A stretch of DNA of 64,000 nt from Rhodobacteraceae bacterium HTCC2150 (GCA_000169395.1 AAXZ01000008.1:20001-84000), one strand, 5' to 3'. Shown: positions 9,686-18,673, counted from the stretch's first letter. The notes: generated by a model from the sequence alone, not told the origin. A program made the numbers and translations.

Positions 9686-9709
9686 AAATTCCCTGTTAAC
9701 AGGGAATTT
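9686..9709. repeat. 24-bp perfect palindrome in the intergenic region before tRNA-Arg
   Basis: The half-site AAATTCCCTGTT is followed directly by its reverse complement, giving a perfect 24-bp dyad, and a further ACAGGGAAAAT follows at 9710-9720. It lies in a 246-base gap between the ABC operon (ends 9544) and tRNA-Arg, in which I see no coding potential. It could be a regulator binding site, a cruciform-forming dispersed repeat, or a weak bidirectional terminator for the ABC operon. Perfect symmetry with no loop argues against a simple Rho-independent terminator. Confidence 0.6.
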
Positions 9710-9790
9710 ACAGGGAAAATATACGTATTTAGCGTGCTTTGAAAAACTTACCCTGTAATACAGCAGTGATTACAGTGTGTTATCGGTATT

Positions 9791-9867
9791 TGGTGACCCC
9801 GATTGGATTCGAACCAATAACCTGCCCCTTAGGAGGGGGCTGCTCTATCCAGTTGAGCCACGGAGCC
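9791..9867 (-). tRNA. tRNA-Arg (anticodon CCT)
   Basis: Read on the minus strand, the 77-base gene starts GGCTCCG and ends with an encoded CCA. The acceptor stem pairs with CGGGGTC (two G-U pairs), the D arm contains GTGGCTCAACTGGATAGAG, the anticodon stem GCCCC/GGGGC encloses loop CTCCTAA with anticodon CCT, and the T loop is GGTTCGAATCC. It decodes AGG arginine codons. Confidence 0.95.
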
Positions 9868-9908
9868 TTACGCGTTAACGTTGATGCTTTCCTAGGGGAC
9901 AAATAGCA

Positions 9909-9945
9909 AAAGGGGAAGCAAGTTTTGGCCCACTGCTTCCCCTTT
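9909..9945 (-). terminator. Probable terminator downstream of glycerate kinase
   Basis: A 12-bp perfect stem (AAAGGGGAAGCA with TGCTTCCCCTTT) encloses a 13-base loop. On the minus strand it is followed by TTGCTATTTGT, a modest T-rich tract. It lies about 180 bases after the glycerate kinase stop and upstream of tRNA-Arg. The 9946-10127 stretch holds nothing else I can support. Confidence 0.6.
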
Positions 9946-10127
9946 GCGGGCGTTTGGCTAAGACGGGTAAACCCATCCAAGCGCCACGCCGTGCGCAGAG
10001 AATATGTTAGCGCTAACCAAAAGGCAAAGAGAAATTCTGGATCTCTGTCAAAAACCTCACTTTGATACCCCAGTTAAGAGGATTCATAGTTTTCATAATA
10101 CAGAACACAGCCAGAATTCGACCATGC

Positions 10128-11390
10128 TCAACCGACGAATTGGATCAAGATCGCTCGAAAATCATTTACATTTGTGAGTGTTGGTCCTGTCAAAACCTGC
10201 CCACCAACAGCCGAAAAAAATTCATGCGCATTATTGATGGCTAGTTCGGTTTCGGCGTCAACACCTTGTCCATTCGCTTTCAAAATCGTTTCGGCATTCG
10301 CGATTGCTCCCGCGACCTCAGCAGCACCATCAACGCCGTCCGTATCACACGCCAATATATCAATTCCTCTACATCCATCTAATGCGAGGATCGCTGCCAA
10401 AGTGAATTCGGCGTTTGGGCCGCCAATACCATCACCTCGACGGGTTACAGTGCATTCGCCACCAGATAGTAACAAAACCGGTTTTGACCCTTGTTCCAAA
10501 GAGCTTTGGATTTCCTTAGCCATATTTATTTGCACCAGCGCCAAATCGCGCGCCTCACCTTCTAGATCATCCCCTAAGTTGCGAACATCGACATCGAAAC
10601 CTTTGGCGATTTCCGAAGCCGCTTTCAAAGATTGGCTAGGGGCTGAAATTATTCGGTTTTCAACGTGTTTAAGTTGCGGATCATCGACTGGAATTACACA
10701 GCTTTTGGATTTCAACGCAGCAGTCACAGAGGTGGGTAACTCAATGTCAAACTTTTCGATCATTGCCCTTGCATCGGTCGTATCAGGATCCGCACCCACC
10801 GTAGGGCCCGATGCAATATCCGCGGGGTTATCACCGGGCACATCGGATATCATCAAGCAAAGCATTTTCGCCGGATACGCTGCGGCCGCCAATTGCCCAC
10901 CTTTTACAAGGCTCAGATGTTTACGCAGGATATTCATTTGCCCAATTGGCGCACCTGATGCCAACAAGGCCTCATTCACCGCCTGTTTTTCACCTAGAGT
11001 AACGCCAGAAACTGGGGCCGTTAACAGAGCCGAGCCGCCGCCAGAAATCAAACAAAGAACAAAATCATCCGCCCCTAAGCCGGATACCAATTTTAGCATA
11101 CGCTTTGTTGCAGCTTCGCCGGCAGCGTCTGGCACAGGATGCGCAGCGCTGACAATTTCTATCCCCTTACAGGGCCGCTCATACCCATATCGGGTAATAA
11201 CCATCCCCTCGCATGCACCCCATTCTGCCTCGACGGCTTCGGCCATTCTTGCCGACGCTTTGCCGGCACCAATAACAACAACACGACCCTTGGGTTTGGC
11301 TGGAAGCGCGATTGGTATCGTGCGCATGGGATCAGCGGCCTTAACAGCCGCCTCAAAAAGTTCACGTAAGAAAGGTGTAGGATTAATCAT
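10128..11390 (-). CDS. Glycerate 2-kinase (GckA/TtuD-type, MOFRL domain)
   Basis: 420 residues, normal for this family. The N-terminal Rossmann-like domain includes RVVVIGAGKASARMAEAVE, the middle holds LCLISGGGSALLTAPVSGVTLGEKQAVNEALL, and the C-terminal MOFRL domain contains LLSGGECTVTRRGDGIGGPNAEF and ACDTDGVDG. The enzyme phosphorylates D-glycerate to 2-phosphoglycerate, feeding serine- or glyoxylate-derived carbon into glycolysis; older annotations often call it hydroxypyruvate reductase. It stands alone on the minus strand with a likely terminator at 9909-9945. Confidence 0.9.
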   Translation of the reverse strand: MINPTPFLRELFEAAVKAADPMRTIPIALPAKPKGRVVVIGAGKASARMAEAVEAEWGACEGMVITRYGYERPCKGIEIVSAAHPVPDAAGEAATKRMLKLVSGLGADDFVLCLISGGGSALLTAPVSGVTLGEKQAVNEALLASGAPIGQMNILRKHLSLVKGGQLAAAAYPAKMLCLMISDVPGDNPADIASGPTVGADPDTTDARAMIEKFDIELPTSVTAALKSKSCVIPVDDPQLKHVENRIISAPSQSLKAASEIAKGFDVDVRNLGDDLEGEARDLALVQINMAKEIQSSLEQGSKPVLLLSGGECTVTRRGDGIGGPNAEFTLAAILALDGCRGIDILACDTDGVDGAAEVAGAIANAETILKANGQGVDAETELAINNAHEFFSAVGGQVLTGPTLTNVNDFRAILIQFVG

Positions 11391-11450
11391 TGTCTCTGAC
11401 TTTGTAATTCAAATTAACAAAGCCAGAGACAGATTAATTTGTCCAGCGGA

Positions 11451-11858
11451 TCAGCTTGTTGCAGCAGACAGTGCAATATCCATCAAGGCTTTGATGTCGC
11501 GTTTTGATGTGCCCGCTACAATCCGGCCCAACTCTGCATCGCCTTTTAGAACGACAAGCGTGGAACGGCGTGGAATGTTCAATTTAGCTGTCAACTTGTC
11601 GTTGCTGTATTGATCCCAATCAACGTCAATGAATGTCACGGCTTCTTCATAACGTGCGTCTTTAGATTTCAGAGCGTTAATAACTCGTTCTTGGGCGGCA
11701 CACGTCGAACACCAGCTGGCCTTAAAATCAAGAAATACAGTTTTCCCAGCGGCCAGCTCTTTATCAACCAACCCTGGCGTATATTCAGTTGAGGCCCAAC
11801 CGATTGCAGGGATAAGGCTTAGGCCAGCGGTGGCGGCTAAAAATTCGCGTCTTTTCAT
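11451..11858 (-). CDS. Exported thioredoxin-like protein
   Basis: 135 residues. The N-terminus MKRREFLAATAGLSLIPAIGWAS has a twin-arginine-like motif (RREFL) followed by a hydrophobic stretch, so export to the periplasm is likely. The redox motif CSTC (C50, C53) follows DFKASW, a variant of the thioredoxin WCGPC site. Family members move electrons to periplasmic disulfides and usually receive them from a membrane CcdA/DsbD protein. Exactly such a gene lies 20 bases upstream in the same orientation (11879-12592), but it carries an in-frame stop, so this thioredoxin may have lost its electron donor. Confidence 0.85.
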   Translation of the reverse strand: MKRREFLAATAGLSLIPAIGWASTEYTPGLVDKELAAGKTVFLDFKASWCSTCAAQERVINALKSKDARYEEAVTFIDVDWDQYSNDKLTAKLNIPRRSTLVVLKGDAELGRIVAGTSKRDIKALMDIALSAATS

Positions 11859-11878
11859 TTCGATTTTCCTTTCAAAGT

Positions 11879-12592
11879 TTACAGAGAGACCGACAGATCA
11901 ATCAACCATGCGGGCAAGTTTTCAATCGCCCAAAATTCGATCCGTTGGTAAAATTTCGTCAAAATCATCAATCCAACAAGGATGAAAACCACCCCAGTTA
12001 ATGGCCGCGCCCAGCGCGCCATCTTACGCAGTGATTGATTGCGTCGCGCAATGGTTTTACGGGCACCATATGCCAGTGCCAAAAACACGGTAGATACACC
12101 CAAGGCAAACGAAACCATAATTGATCCAGCCCAAAATAGGTTCTCTCCTTGGCTAGCTAACGCAATCGCCCCGCCAAGTGTTGGGCCAATACAGGGCTAC
12201 CAAACCGCGCCCATCAACACGCCGACCAAGAATTGACCACCCAGCCCTTTCTGTTCGACCGCATCAATTGATGTATCGGCACGCGCTGCAAAGCCACTGG
12301 TCATCGTTGCGAAAATTCCAGTTGCCTTGGGCACTAATAGGATCACGCCAAAAATCAGTAAAAAGATTGCGGCGACTTGCGCAACCATCTCTTCGCTTAT
12401 GCCCAAGCTTCGCCCAAATACACTTAAAACCAACCCTAGGGCCACAAATGCCACAGACATGCCCGCGGCCATTGCTAGCGGCCCTGCTTTATGCCGACCC
12501 AGTGAGCTGGTCAAAACAATTGGTAAGATTGGTAAAACACAGGGGTTTATCAGCGTTAGTAGGCCAGCCAAATAGGCGAAGAACAGATCCAT
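11879..12592 (-). pseudogene. CcdA-type membrane electron-transfer protein interrupted by an in-frame amber codon
   Basis: The frame runs 238 codons from ATG 12592 to the stop at 11879 and encodes a complete CcdA-like protein (six membrane helices), except for a TAG at 12197-12199. The upstream part has MDLFFAYLAGLLTLINPCVLPILPI (first redox Cys in NPCVLP) and ends GVLMGAVW. Directly after the TAG comes PCIGPTLGGAI, the family's second redox Cys, and the rest of the protein. Homologues usually have Ser or Thr at this position, so a single TCG-to-TAG change would explain it. Everything else is intact and in one frame, which points to a recent mutation, a sequencing error, or amber readthrough. 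Truncation would remove the second catalytic cysteine and abolish function. Confidence 0.85.
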
Positions 12593-12671
12593 CTTTGATA
12601 CTTTGTTTGTGACGATGGCCTTTCATATCAGGCGCGAAAAAAATGTCACATAAAGGCTACGTGATGAAATG

Positions 12672-13541
12672 TTACGATGTTTTCTGCTTACTCAACTGAA
12701 CCGCCAAAATTCCGATCATAACAATGGCCACGCCCAGCATGTCTAGGGCGCTGAAACCTTCGCCAAGCAAGAGGGCAGCAATAGCCACCCCAAAGAACGG
12801 ATTTAGAAAGTGGAACGTAGCACCGCGCGTGGCACCGATACGTTCAACAAGCAGGAACCAAACATAAGTCGCCGCCAACCCTGGAACAAAGATTGTATAG
12901 GTAAAGGCCGCCGCCAAACGCCAACTAAAAGTGACATCCCAAGTTTCAAACGCAACGGCAGGGAACATCAAAACAAATGATCCCACCAGCATTTGCAATC
13001 CAACGATCATCATCACGTTGCCACCACTTTTGGTGGATTTCATCGCCATTGTCGCAATCGAAAGGGCAATCACGCCAATCACGCATATTAGAACGCCAAC
13101 ACTATCTGCGCCACCTTGCAGTCGTTGCCCCATAATCATCGCAACACCCAGAAAACCAGCCACCATGCCAATGGTACCGATCAGAGGCAATTTTTCTTTG
13201 AACACGACCCAATTTGCCGCCGCCACCATCAGTGGCATTGTACTCGCAATAATCGCGGCAAGACTGGCATCAATCCACTGCATCGCGACGAAGAATAATC
13301 CTAGATAAAGTGCATTTTGACAGACGCCAAAGATCACAACCGAACGCCATTGGCCGCGTGTTAAAGACCAATTTTGGCCCATTGCGCGAGCGATTAAGAT
13401 TCCCACACATCCTGAAATGAAGAACCGCAAAGCAAGCGACATCATAGGGGGTGCTTCAGCGACGATAATGCGGGCCGAGGTAAAAGCGCTGGACCACATC
13501 AAGGCGAATGCCAGTCCCATTAAAAGTGCCTTGAAATCCAT
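12672..13541 (-). CDS. EamA/DMT-family permease
   Basis: About 289 residues with ten predicted membrane helices in two EamA repeats (first repeat starts FKALLMGLAFALMWSSAFTSARIIVAEAPP; the second includes FTYTIFVPGLAATYVWFLLVERIGATRGATFHFLNPFFG). DMT carriers export or import amino acids, nucleosides or other small metabolites; no substrate is evident. Two ATGs lie six bases apart. The one at 13541 is preferred because AAGGG ends six bases before it, whereas the first ATG abuts that site. Confidence 0.88.
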   Translation of the reverse strand: MDFKALLMGLAFALMWSSAFTSARIIVAEAPPMMSLALRFFISGCVGILIARAMGQNWSLTRGQWRSVVIFGVCQNALYLGLFFVAMQWIDASLAAIIASTMPLMVAAANWVVFKEKLPLIGTIGMVAGFLGVAMIMGQRLQGGADSVGVLICVIGVIALSIATMAMKSTKSGGNVMMIVGLQMLVGSFVLMFPAVAFETWDVTFSWRLAAAFTYTIFVPGLAATYVWFLLVERIGATRGATFHFLNPFFGVAIAALLLGEGFSALDMLGVAIVMIGILAVQLSKQKTS

Positions 13542-13559
13542 GCCCATCCCTTAAAACAA

Positions 13560-13588
13560 CATCGCCCCGAGGAAACCTCGAGGCGATG
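13560..13588 (-). terminator. Rho-independent terminator of the HU gene
   Basis: A 13-bp stem (CATCGCCTCGAGG with CCTCGGGGCGATG on the minus strand, one G-T wobble) has a three-base loop and is followed by TTGTTTTAAG. It begins 33 bases after the HU stop codon and separates HU from the EamA gene. Confidence 0.85.
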
Positions 13589-13621
13589 TGAAATTCAAAA
13601 GCACATTTTGTGCGAAGCGTT

Positions 13622-13906
13622 TTAGTTAACGCTGTCTTTAAGTGCTTTAGCAATCGTAACTTTTACTACACGGTCAGCGTCTTTTTTGATTTGCTCACCC
13701 GTTGCTGGGTTGCGAACCATACGCTCTGGGCGCTCGCGGCAGTAAAATTTGCCCAAACCTGGCAACGTAACAGCACCGCCGCCTGAAACTTCTTTGGTAA
13801 TCAAACCAACCAACGCTTCCAAAGCGGCGCCAGCAGTTTTCTTATCCAAACCGGATGCGTCTGCATAGGCAGCAACCAGTTGTGTTTTTGTCATTGGTTT
13901 CGACAT
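13622..13906 (-). CDS. hup: HU-family DNA-binding protein
   Basis: 94 residues, the standard HU length. It has the N-terminal helix pair MTKTQLVAAYADASGLDKKTAGAALEALVGLI and the beta-arm region with LPGLGKFYCRERPERMVRNPATGEQIKKDADRVVKV, including the conserved RNPATGE at the arm tip. HU bends and compacts DNA and assists replication, recombination and transcription. It is a single-gene unit with its own terminator at 13560-13588. The gene name is by family; I cannot tell which HU paralogue it is. Confidence 0.94.
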   Translation of the reverse strand: MSKPMTKTQLVAAYADASGLDKKTAGAALEALVGLITKEVSGGGAVTLPGLGKFYCRERPERMVRNPATGEQIKKDADRVVKVTIAKALKDSVN

Positions 13907-14044
13907 TTGTAGTCTCCTGTTTTCATTTTTTTGGTCGGCTTATTCGGGCCAATTGAGAGGCATTTAACTAGATATTGCAGGACCGCACAACAAAATGTCG
14001 ACATTAATTTCGGCAAATATGCTCTTTTTTGTGGAAAACTCCCT

Positions 14045-15523
14045 TTAAAGGAAAGCAGTTTCAGCAAAACTTCGCAATTTTCGGGAATGAATGCGTTCAA
14101 GCGGCATACCGCCAAGAATCTCCATTGCCTTAATTCCGATCTGTAAATGGCGGCTAACTTGCGTCTGATAAAAGTCAGATGCCATCCCAGGCAGCTTTAA
14201 TTCACCGTGCAGCGGCTTATCCGAAACGCACAACAAAGTGCCGTAAGGAACACGGAAACGGAACCCATTAGCAGCGATTGTTCCACTTTCCATATCCAAC
14301 GCCACCGCGCGCGATTGACTTAGGCGTTGCACAGGGCCCGATTGTTCGCGCAGTTCCCAATTCCGATTGTCAATTGTCGCGACGGTACCTGTTCGCATGA
14401 TCTGCTTTAGGTCATACCCTGCCAATTGCGTGACATCGGCCACAGCAGTTTCCAACGCAATTTGTATTTCTGCCAGCGCTGGAATTGGCACCCAAACAGG
14501 TAAATCATCGTCCAATACGTGATCTTCACGCACATAAGCGTGGGCCAATACAAAATCCCCCAAGCGTTGCGAATTACGCAAACCTGCACAGTGCCCAACC
14601 ATCAACCAAGCGTGAGGGCGCAAAACCGCAATATGATCCGTTGCGGTCTTCGCATTCGACGGACCAACGCCGATGTTGACCAAAGTAATGCCGCTACCGT
14701 CAGGTTTGGTCAGGTGATACGTCGGCATTTGCGGTAATTTTTCAGGGGTTTCGATTTGTTGATCACCATTTGTAATCGTCACGTTTCCCGTCGCGACAAA
14801 TGACGTGTAGCCACTTTCCAGATCATCCAATACCGAACGCGCGTAATTTTCAAATTCCGTCACATAGAACTGGTAGTTGGTGAACAAAACATGGTTTTGG
14901 AAGTGTTCAGGATCCGTTGCGGTATAATGTGTTAGTCTGGATAACGAATAATCTATACGTTGCGCTGTGAATGGCGCCAAATGTCCCGATCCATCGGCTG
15001 CGTACGCACTGGTTCCGTTCACAATATCATCGTTGGTTGTGTTCAGTTCTGGCACATCAAAGAAATCACGCATCACAAATTGCATTGACCCTTCACGCGG
15101 AACCGCAATCTTTGCACTCGCTACAGCGAAATGCAGGGGGATCGGCGTGGTAGAGGGTCCAACCCAAACCGAAACGTCGTGGTTTTCCACTAACAGACTA
15201 ATTTGTTGTTCCAAATAATGTTCAAACAATACCGGTCTGGTAACGGTCGCACTATAGGTGCCGGGTTCTGTTACGTGACCAAAACTCAATCGACTATCAA
15301 CCTTAGCAAAGCTGGTCGTCGTGATCCGAATTTCAGGATAATAGGCCCGAAAACGTTTTGTTGGGATCGTGCCGTTTAATGATGCTTGGAACGCTCCTAT
15401 CAGAAAATCTGTTCCGTCTTGATAAAGCTCTTGTAGACGGCGAACCGCCGCTGCGGGGTCGTGAAATTCTTGTGCATCCGGCGTTTCCGGTGAAAGTATA
15501 TTTGTCATTTTGTTACTGCTCAT
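14045..15523 (-). CDS. amn: AMP nucleosidase
   Basis: 492 residues. The Amn N-terminal domain covers about the first 170 residues (AAVRRLQELYQDGTDFLIGAF). The C-terminal phosphorylase-like domain contains TLVNIGVGPSNAKTATDHIAVLRPHAWLMVGHCAGLRNSQRLGDFVLAHAY, the purine nucleoside phosphorylase-type GHCAGL signature, and VALDMESGTIAANGFRFRVPYGTLLCVSDKPLHGELKLPG. It splits AMP into adenine and ribose 5-phosphate. Its ATG overlaps the stop of the upstream adenine deaminase gene by 4 bases, so the two consecutive enzymes of adenylate salvage or degradation are co-expressed. Confidence 0.93.
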   Translation of the reverse strand: MSSNKMTNILSPETPDAQEFHDPAAAVRRLQELYQDGTDFLIGAFQASLNGTIPTKRFRAYYPEIRITTTSFAKVDSRLSFGHVTEPGTYSATVTRPVLFEHYLEQQISLLVENHDVSVWVGPSTTPIPLHFAVASAKIAVPREGSMQFVMRDFFDVPELNTTNDDIVNGTSAYAADGSGHLAPFTAQRIDYSLSRLTHYTATDPEHFQNHVLFTNYQFYVTEFENYARSVLDDLESGYTSFVATGNVTITNGDQQIETPEKLPQMPTYHLTKPDGSGITLVNIGVGPSNAKTATDHIAVLRPHAWLMVGHCAGLRNSQRLGDFVLAHAYVREDHVLDDDLPVWVPIPALAEIQIALETAVADVTQLAGYDLKQIMRTGTVATIDNRNWELREQSGPVQRLSQSRAVALDMESGTIAANGFRFRVPYGTLLCVSDKPLHGELKLPGMASDFYQTQVSRHLQIGIKAMEILGGMPLERIHSRKLRSFAETAFL

Positions 15524-17334
15524 TCTTTGTGCCCTTTAAAAAGGTCTGTTTTTTCAAATGTTCGAACGTCAATCAGACCCAAGTCGGAAATTCGCAACTC
15601 GGGGATGACGACCAACGCTAATAGTGAATGCTGCATATAAGCATTGTTCAGCGTGCAACCTGCCGCGGCCATAGCACGCCCCAGCGCATCAGCTTTGGCG
15701 GCAACATCTTGCGCAGGTGCGTCCGACATAAGGCCAGCAACTGGCAGTTCAACCAGCGCTTTTTCCGCGCCATCCTGAAATAAGGTTACACCACCGCCTA
15801 CTTCGCCCAATCGATTTGCAGCCAGCGCCATATTTTCAGGATCAGTGCCCACAACAATCATATGGTGGCTGTCATGCGCCACCGTGCTGGCCATTGCCAT
15901 TTTACCTTGATAGCCAAACCCTGAAACCAATGCGTTAACAACGCCACCTGTACCACGGTGTCTTTCCACCAAAGAAATCTGGCAAACGTCGCGGGCCGGG
16001 TCGCTGATGACTTTGCCGTCTGTCACATCCATGTCAATTTCCAGCGCCTTTGTCGGTGCTTGGTTTTCAACAACACCAATCACCCGTGCCGTGACTTCGG
16101 TTGCGCCTTTGGGTGCATTTATGGCGAAACTATCTGCTGAAAGCGTTTTGCCCAGATGAACGGTTTCTTTTGAGTGCTTTGGCCAATCCAGATGCGGGCA
16201 TTTAACCAAAAGCGTGCCGTTTTCAGCCAATTTTTGCCCGCGCCCATAAACGACCTCAATCGGCAGCGTCTTAAGATCAGAGGTCAGGATTAAATCCGCG
16301 CGTCGTCCAGGGGCAATTGACCCCAGTTCTCGTTCCAACCCAAAATGCGTGGCTGTATTGATCGTCGCCATTTGCAACGCAACCAATGGATCGCACCCAC
16401 AATCAATGGCATGGCGCAAAACGCGGTTCATGTGACCATCATTCATCAGTGTTCCAGAATGACAATCATCTGTGCAAAGAATGAAATTCCTGCTGTCCAA
16501 TCCTTTTTCGGTTATTGCTGTAATCTGGGTTTCAACATCATACCAAGCACTGCCCAGACGCATCATCGAACGCATACCCAAACGCACGCGGGCTATTGCG
16601 TCAGCCTCGCAAGTTCCTTCATGATCGTCAGCAGGACCACCTGCGACGTACGCCGCAAACGCTGGGCCCAAATCTGGGCTCGCATAATGACCCCCAACCG
16701 TTTTCCCTGCATTTTGGGTCGCAGCAATTTCCGCCAACATTTGCGGGTCACCATTCACGACGCCAGGTAAATTCATCATCTCACCCAGCCCAATGATGCC
16801 GGGCCAATTCATCGCCTCAGCCACATCTTCGGCACTGATCTCATAACCCGTGGTTTCCAAACCCGGTGCAGATGGCGCGCAAGACGGCATTTGCGTAAAG
16901 ATGTTCACCGGTTGCATCAAGGCCTCGTCATGCATCAAACGCACGCCTTCAAGACCCATTACATTGGCAATTTCATGTGGATCAGTGAACATTGTGGTCG
17001 TGCCATGGGGAATAACGGCGGCGGCAAATTCAGCGGGAATCAACATGCCGCTTTCTATGTGCATATGCCCATCACACAATCCCGGAATAGCAAAACGCCC
17101 CTGCCCGTCAATCACCTCGGTATCCTCGCCAATGCAATGACTGGCGTCAGGGCCACAATATGCAAAACGGCCATGCGAAATGGCGATTTCCGAATTTGGC
17201 AACACTTCACGTGTGTGAACATTCACCCACTGAACATTACGAAACACAAGGTCGGCGGATTTACGGCCTGCGGCCACAGCCACAAGATGAGGGGCAACAT
17301 CTGCCCATGATGGAAAAGGAGTGTGATTTGTCAT
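15520..17334 (-). CDS. ade: Adenine deaminase
   Basis: 604 residues from ATG 17334; a GTG 15 bases upstream is a weaker alternative and neither has a clear ribosome site. The amidohydrolase core begins with GLCDGHMHIESGMLIPAEFA (metal HxH) and continues with TTTMFTDPHEIANVMG, FILCTDDCHSGTLMNDGHMNRVLRHAID and NTATHFGLERELGSIAPGRRADLIL, typical of bacterial Ade. The C-terminal Ade_C domain is present (VAHDSHHMIVVGTDPENMA). It converts adenine to hypoxanthine and ammonia with Mn or Fe. Overlap with amn places adenine release and deamination in one operon. Confidence 0.94.
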   Translation of the reverse strand: MTNHTPFPSWADVAPHLVAVAAGRKSADLVFRNVQWVNVHTREVLPNSEIAISHGRFAYCGPDASHCIGEDTEVIDGQGRFAIPGLCDGHMHIESGMLIPAEFAAAVIPHGTTTMFTDPHEIANVMGLEGVRLMHDEALMQPVNIFTQMPSCAPSAPGLETTGYEISAEDVAEAMNWPGIIGLGEMMNLPGVVNGDPQMLAEIAATQNAGKTVGGHYASPDLGPAFAAYVAGGPADDHEGTCEADAIARVRLGMRSMMRLGSAWYDVETQITAITEKGLDSRNFILCTDDCHSGTLMNDGHMNRVLRHAIDCGCDPLVALQMATINTATHFGLERELGSIAPGRRADLILTSDLKTLPIEVVYGRGQKLAENGTLLVKCPHLDWPKHSKETVHLGKTLSADSFAINAPKGATEVTARVIGVVENQAPTKALEIDMDVTDGKVISDPARDVCQISLVERHRGTGGVVNALVSGFGYQGKMAMASTVAHDSHHMIVVGTDPENMALAANRLGEVGGGVTLFQDGAEKALVELPVAGLMSDAPAQDVAAKADALGRAMAAAGCTLNNAYMQHSLLALVVIPELRISDLGLIDVRTFEKTDLFKGHKE

Positions 17335-17402
17335 GTCCGAATTTGACACGAGTGCACAGCTTGTACAAGTTGTCGCAACAAAAGTTTTTAGAAGGTATCA
17401 AA

Positions 17403-17825
17403 ATGGACTTGGAAACTGTCTCTGCAGAGGAATTTGGCGCAGGCCTGCACGGCATTGGGTTGAACCTTTTGGTACGCAATGTGCAATCAGAGGTGGCCTT
17501 TCTAAGCGAAATTTTCCAAATGACATCTCACCGCGTTTCGGACGATTTTGCGATCATGGCTTATTCAGGTCAATTATTTCAATTGCACAGCGATGCCACC
17601 TATCACGCAAACCCTATGTTGACTTTGCTGCCCGAAAACCCACCGCGCGGTGCTGGAATTGAAATCAGGCTATATGACACGGATCCAGAACAAGCCGTTG
17701 AACGCGCAGAACGATTTGGCGCACATATTTTGCAGCACCCGACAGATAAACCACATGGATTACGCGAGGCATATATTTTGTGTGAAAACGGCTATGTCTG
17801 GGTGCCAAGTCGACCAAGAACTTAA
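17403..17825 (+). CDS. VOC (glyoxalase/bleomycin resistance-like) superfamily protein
   Basis: 140 residues from an ATG at 17403 preceded by AGAAGG 7 bases upstream, which excludes the longer in-frame extension. The sequence LHGIGLNLLVRNVQSEVAFLSEIFQMTSHRVSDDFAIM shows a beta-alpha-beta start typical of VOC domains, and the second half has GAGIEIRLYDTDPEQAVERAERFGAHILQHPTDKPHGLREAYILCENGYVWVPS. Such small proteins include lyases, dioxygenases and resistance proteins, and the substrate is unknown. It is divergent from ade and 92 bases upstream of the class II aldolase, with which it may be co-transcribed. Confidence 0.8.
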   Translation: MDLETVSAEEFGAGLHGIGLNLLVRNVQSEVAFLSEIFQMTSHRVSDDFAIMAYSGQLFQLHSDATYHANPMLTLLPENPPRGAGIEIRLYDTDPEQAVERAERFGAHILQHPTDKPHGLREAYILCENGYVWVPSRPRT

Positions 17826-17917
17826 CCAGCGCGGCAATCAATGTCGCAATTAGGCTTGCCGCCCAGGGGATACGGTGGCTTTCTATTACTTAACAACAAA
17901 CGAAAAGGAGTCGCCTA

Positions 17918-18673
17918 ATGTCTGTCACTCAAATCCGCCCAAATATGGACCATTGGCGAGAGCGCGTCGATCTGGCCGCAGCATTCCGTTGGACCGCGCG
18001 TCTGAATATGCACGAAGGTGTATCCAACCACTTTTCTTTGTCCATCAACGACGACGGTACAAAATTCCTGATGAACCCCAACCAGGTTCACTTTAGCCGC
18101 GTAAAGGCGAGTGACATGTTGCTAATCGATGCTAATGACCCCGAAACACTCAAAGGCCCAGATGCACCTGACCCAACGGCTTGGGGTCTGCATGGCGGCA
18201 TTCATCGCCATTGCGCCCATGCCCGATGTGCCATGCATGTGCATTCAGTTCATGCAACAGTTCTGGCCTGCCTTAAAGACAAGATGCTGCCCCCACTCGA
18301 TCAGAATGCCGCAATGTTTTATGATCGTCAGGTCGTTGATGATGCTTATGGCGGTCTCGCATTTGAGGAAGAAGGCGAACGCTGCGCCCAACTGTTTGAC
18401 GATCCTAAGAAAAAAGTGATGGTCATGGGGAACCACGGCATCATGGTTATTGGTGACACAGTGGCCGAAACGTTCAACCGCATGTATTTCTTTGAACGCG
18501 CAGCCGAGGTTTATGTGCGTGCATTGCAAACTGGTCTGCCTTTGGCGATCTTACCGGATGAAATTGCAGCCAAGACAGCCGATGAACTTGAAGCCTATCC
18601 AGAACAAGATATTCGCCATTTGGCGGAACTTAAGGCCATTCTGGATGAGGAAAATTCCAATTATTCGCAGTGA
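17918..18673 (+). CDS. Class II aldolase/adducin family protein
   Basis: 251 residues with ribosome site AAAGGAG 7 bases upstream. Motifs of the class II aldolase fold: MHEGVSNHFSLSI near the N-terminus (phosphate or substrate loop), the zinc-binding HxH in HARCAMHVHSVHATVLA, and a third histidine in VMGNHGIMVIGDTVAETFNRMYFFERAAEVYVRAL. Relatives cleave or epimerise sugar phosphates or decarboxylate keto acids. Sequence alone does not settle which. It precedes a crotonase and an MFS carrier in the same direction, suggesting a small catabolic unit. Confidence 0.88.
   Translation: MSVTQIRPNMDHWRERVDLAAAFRWTARLNMHEGVSNHFSLSINDDGTKFLMNPNQVHFSRVKASDMLLIDANDPETLKGPDAPDPTAWGLHGGIHRHCAHARCAMHVHSVHATVLACLKDKMLPPLDQNAAMFYDRQVVDDAYGGLAFEEEGERCAQLFDDPKKKVMVMGNHGIMVIGDTVAETFNRMYFFERAAEVYVRALQTGLPLAILPDEIAAKTADELEAYPEQDIRHLAELKAILDEENSNYSQ

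Noticed and set aside
10174-11613. Long plus-strand reading frame opposite the glycerate kinase and thioredoxin genes
   Set aside because: Composition is a serine/proline-rich antisense shadow; the minus-strand frames have clear family motifs.
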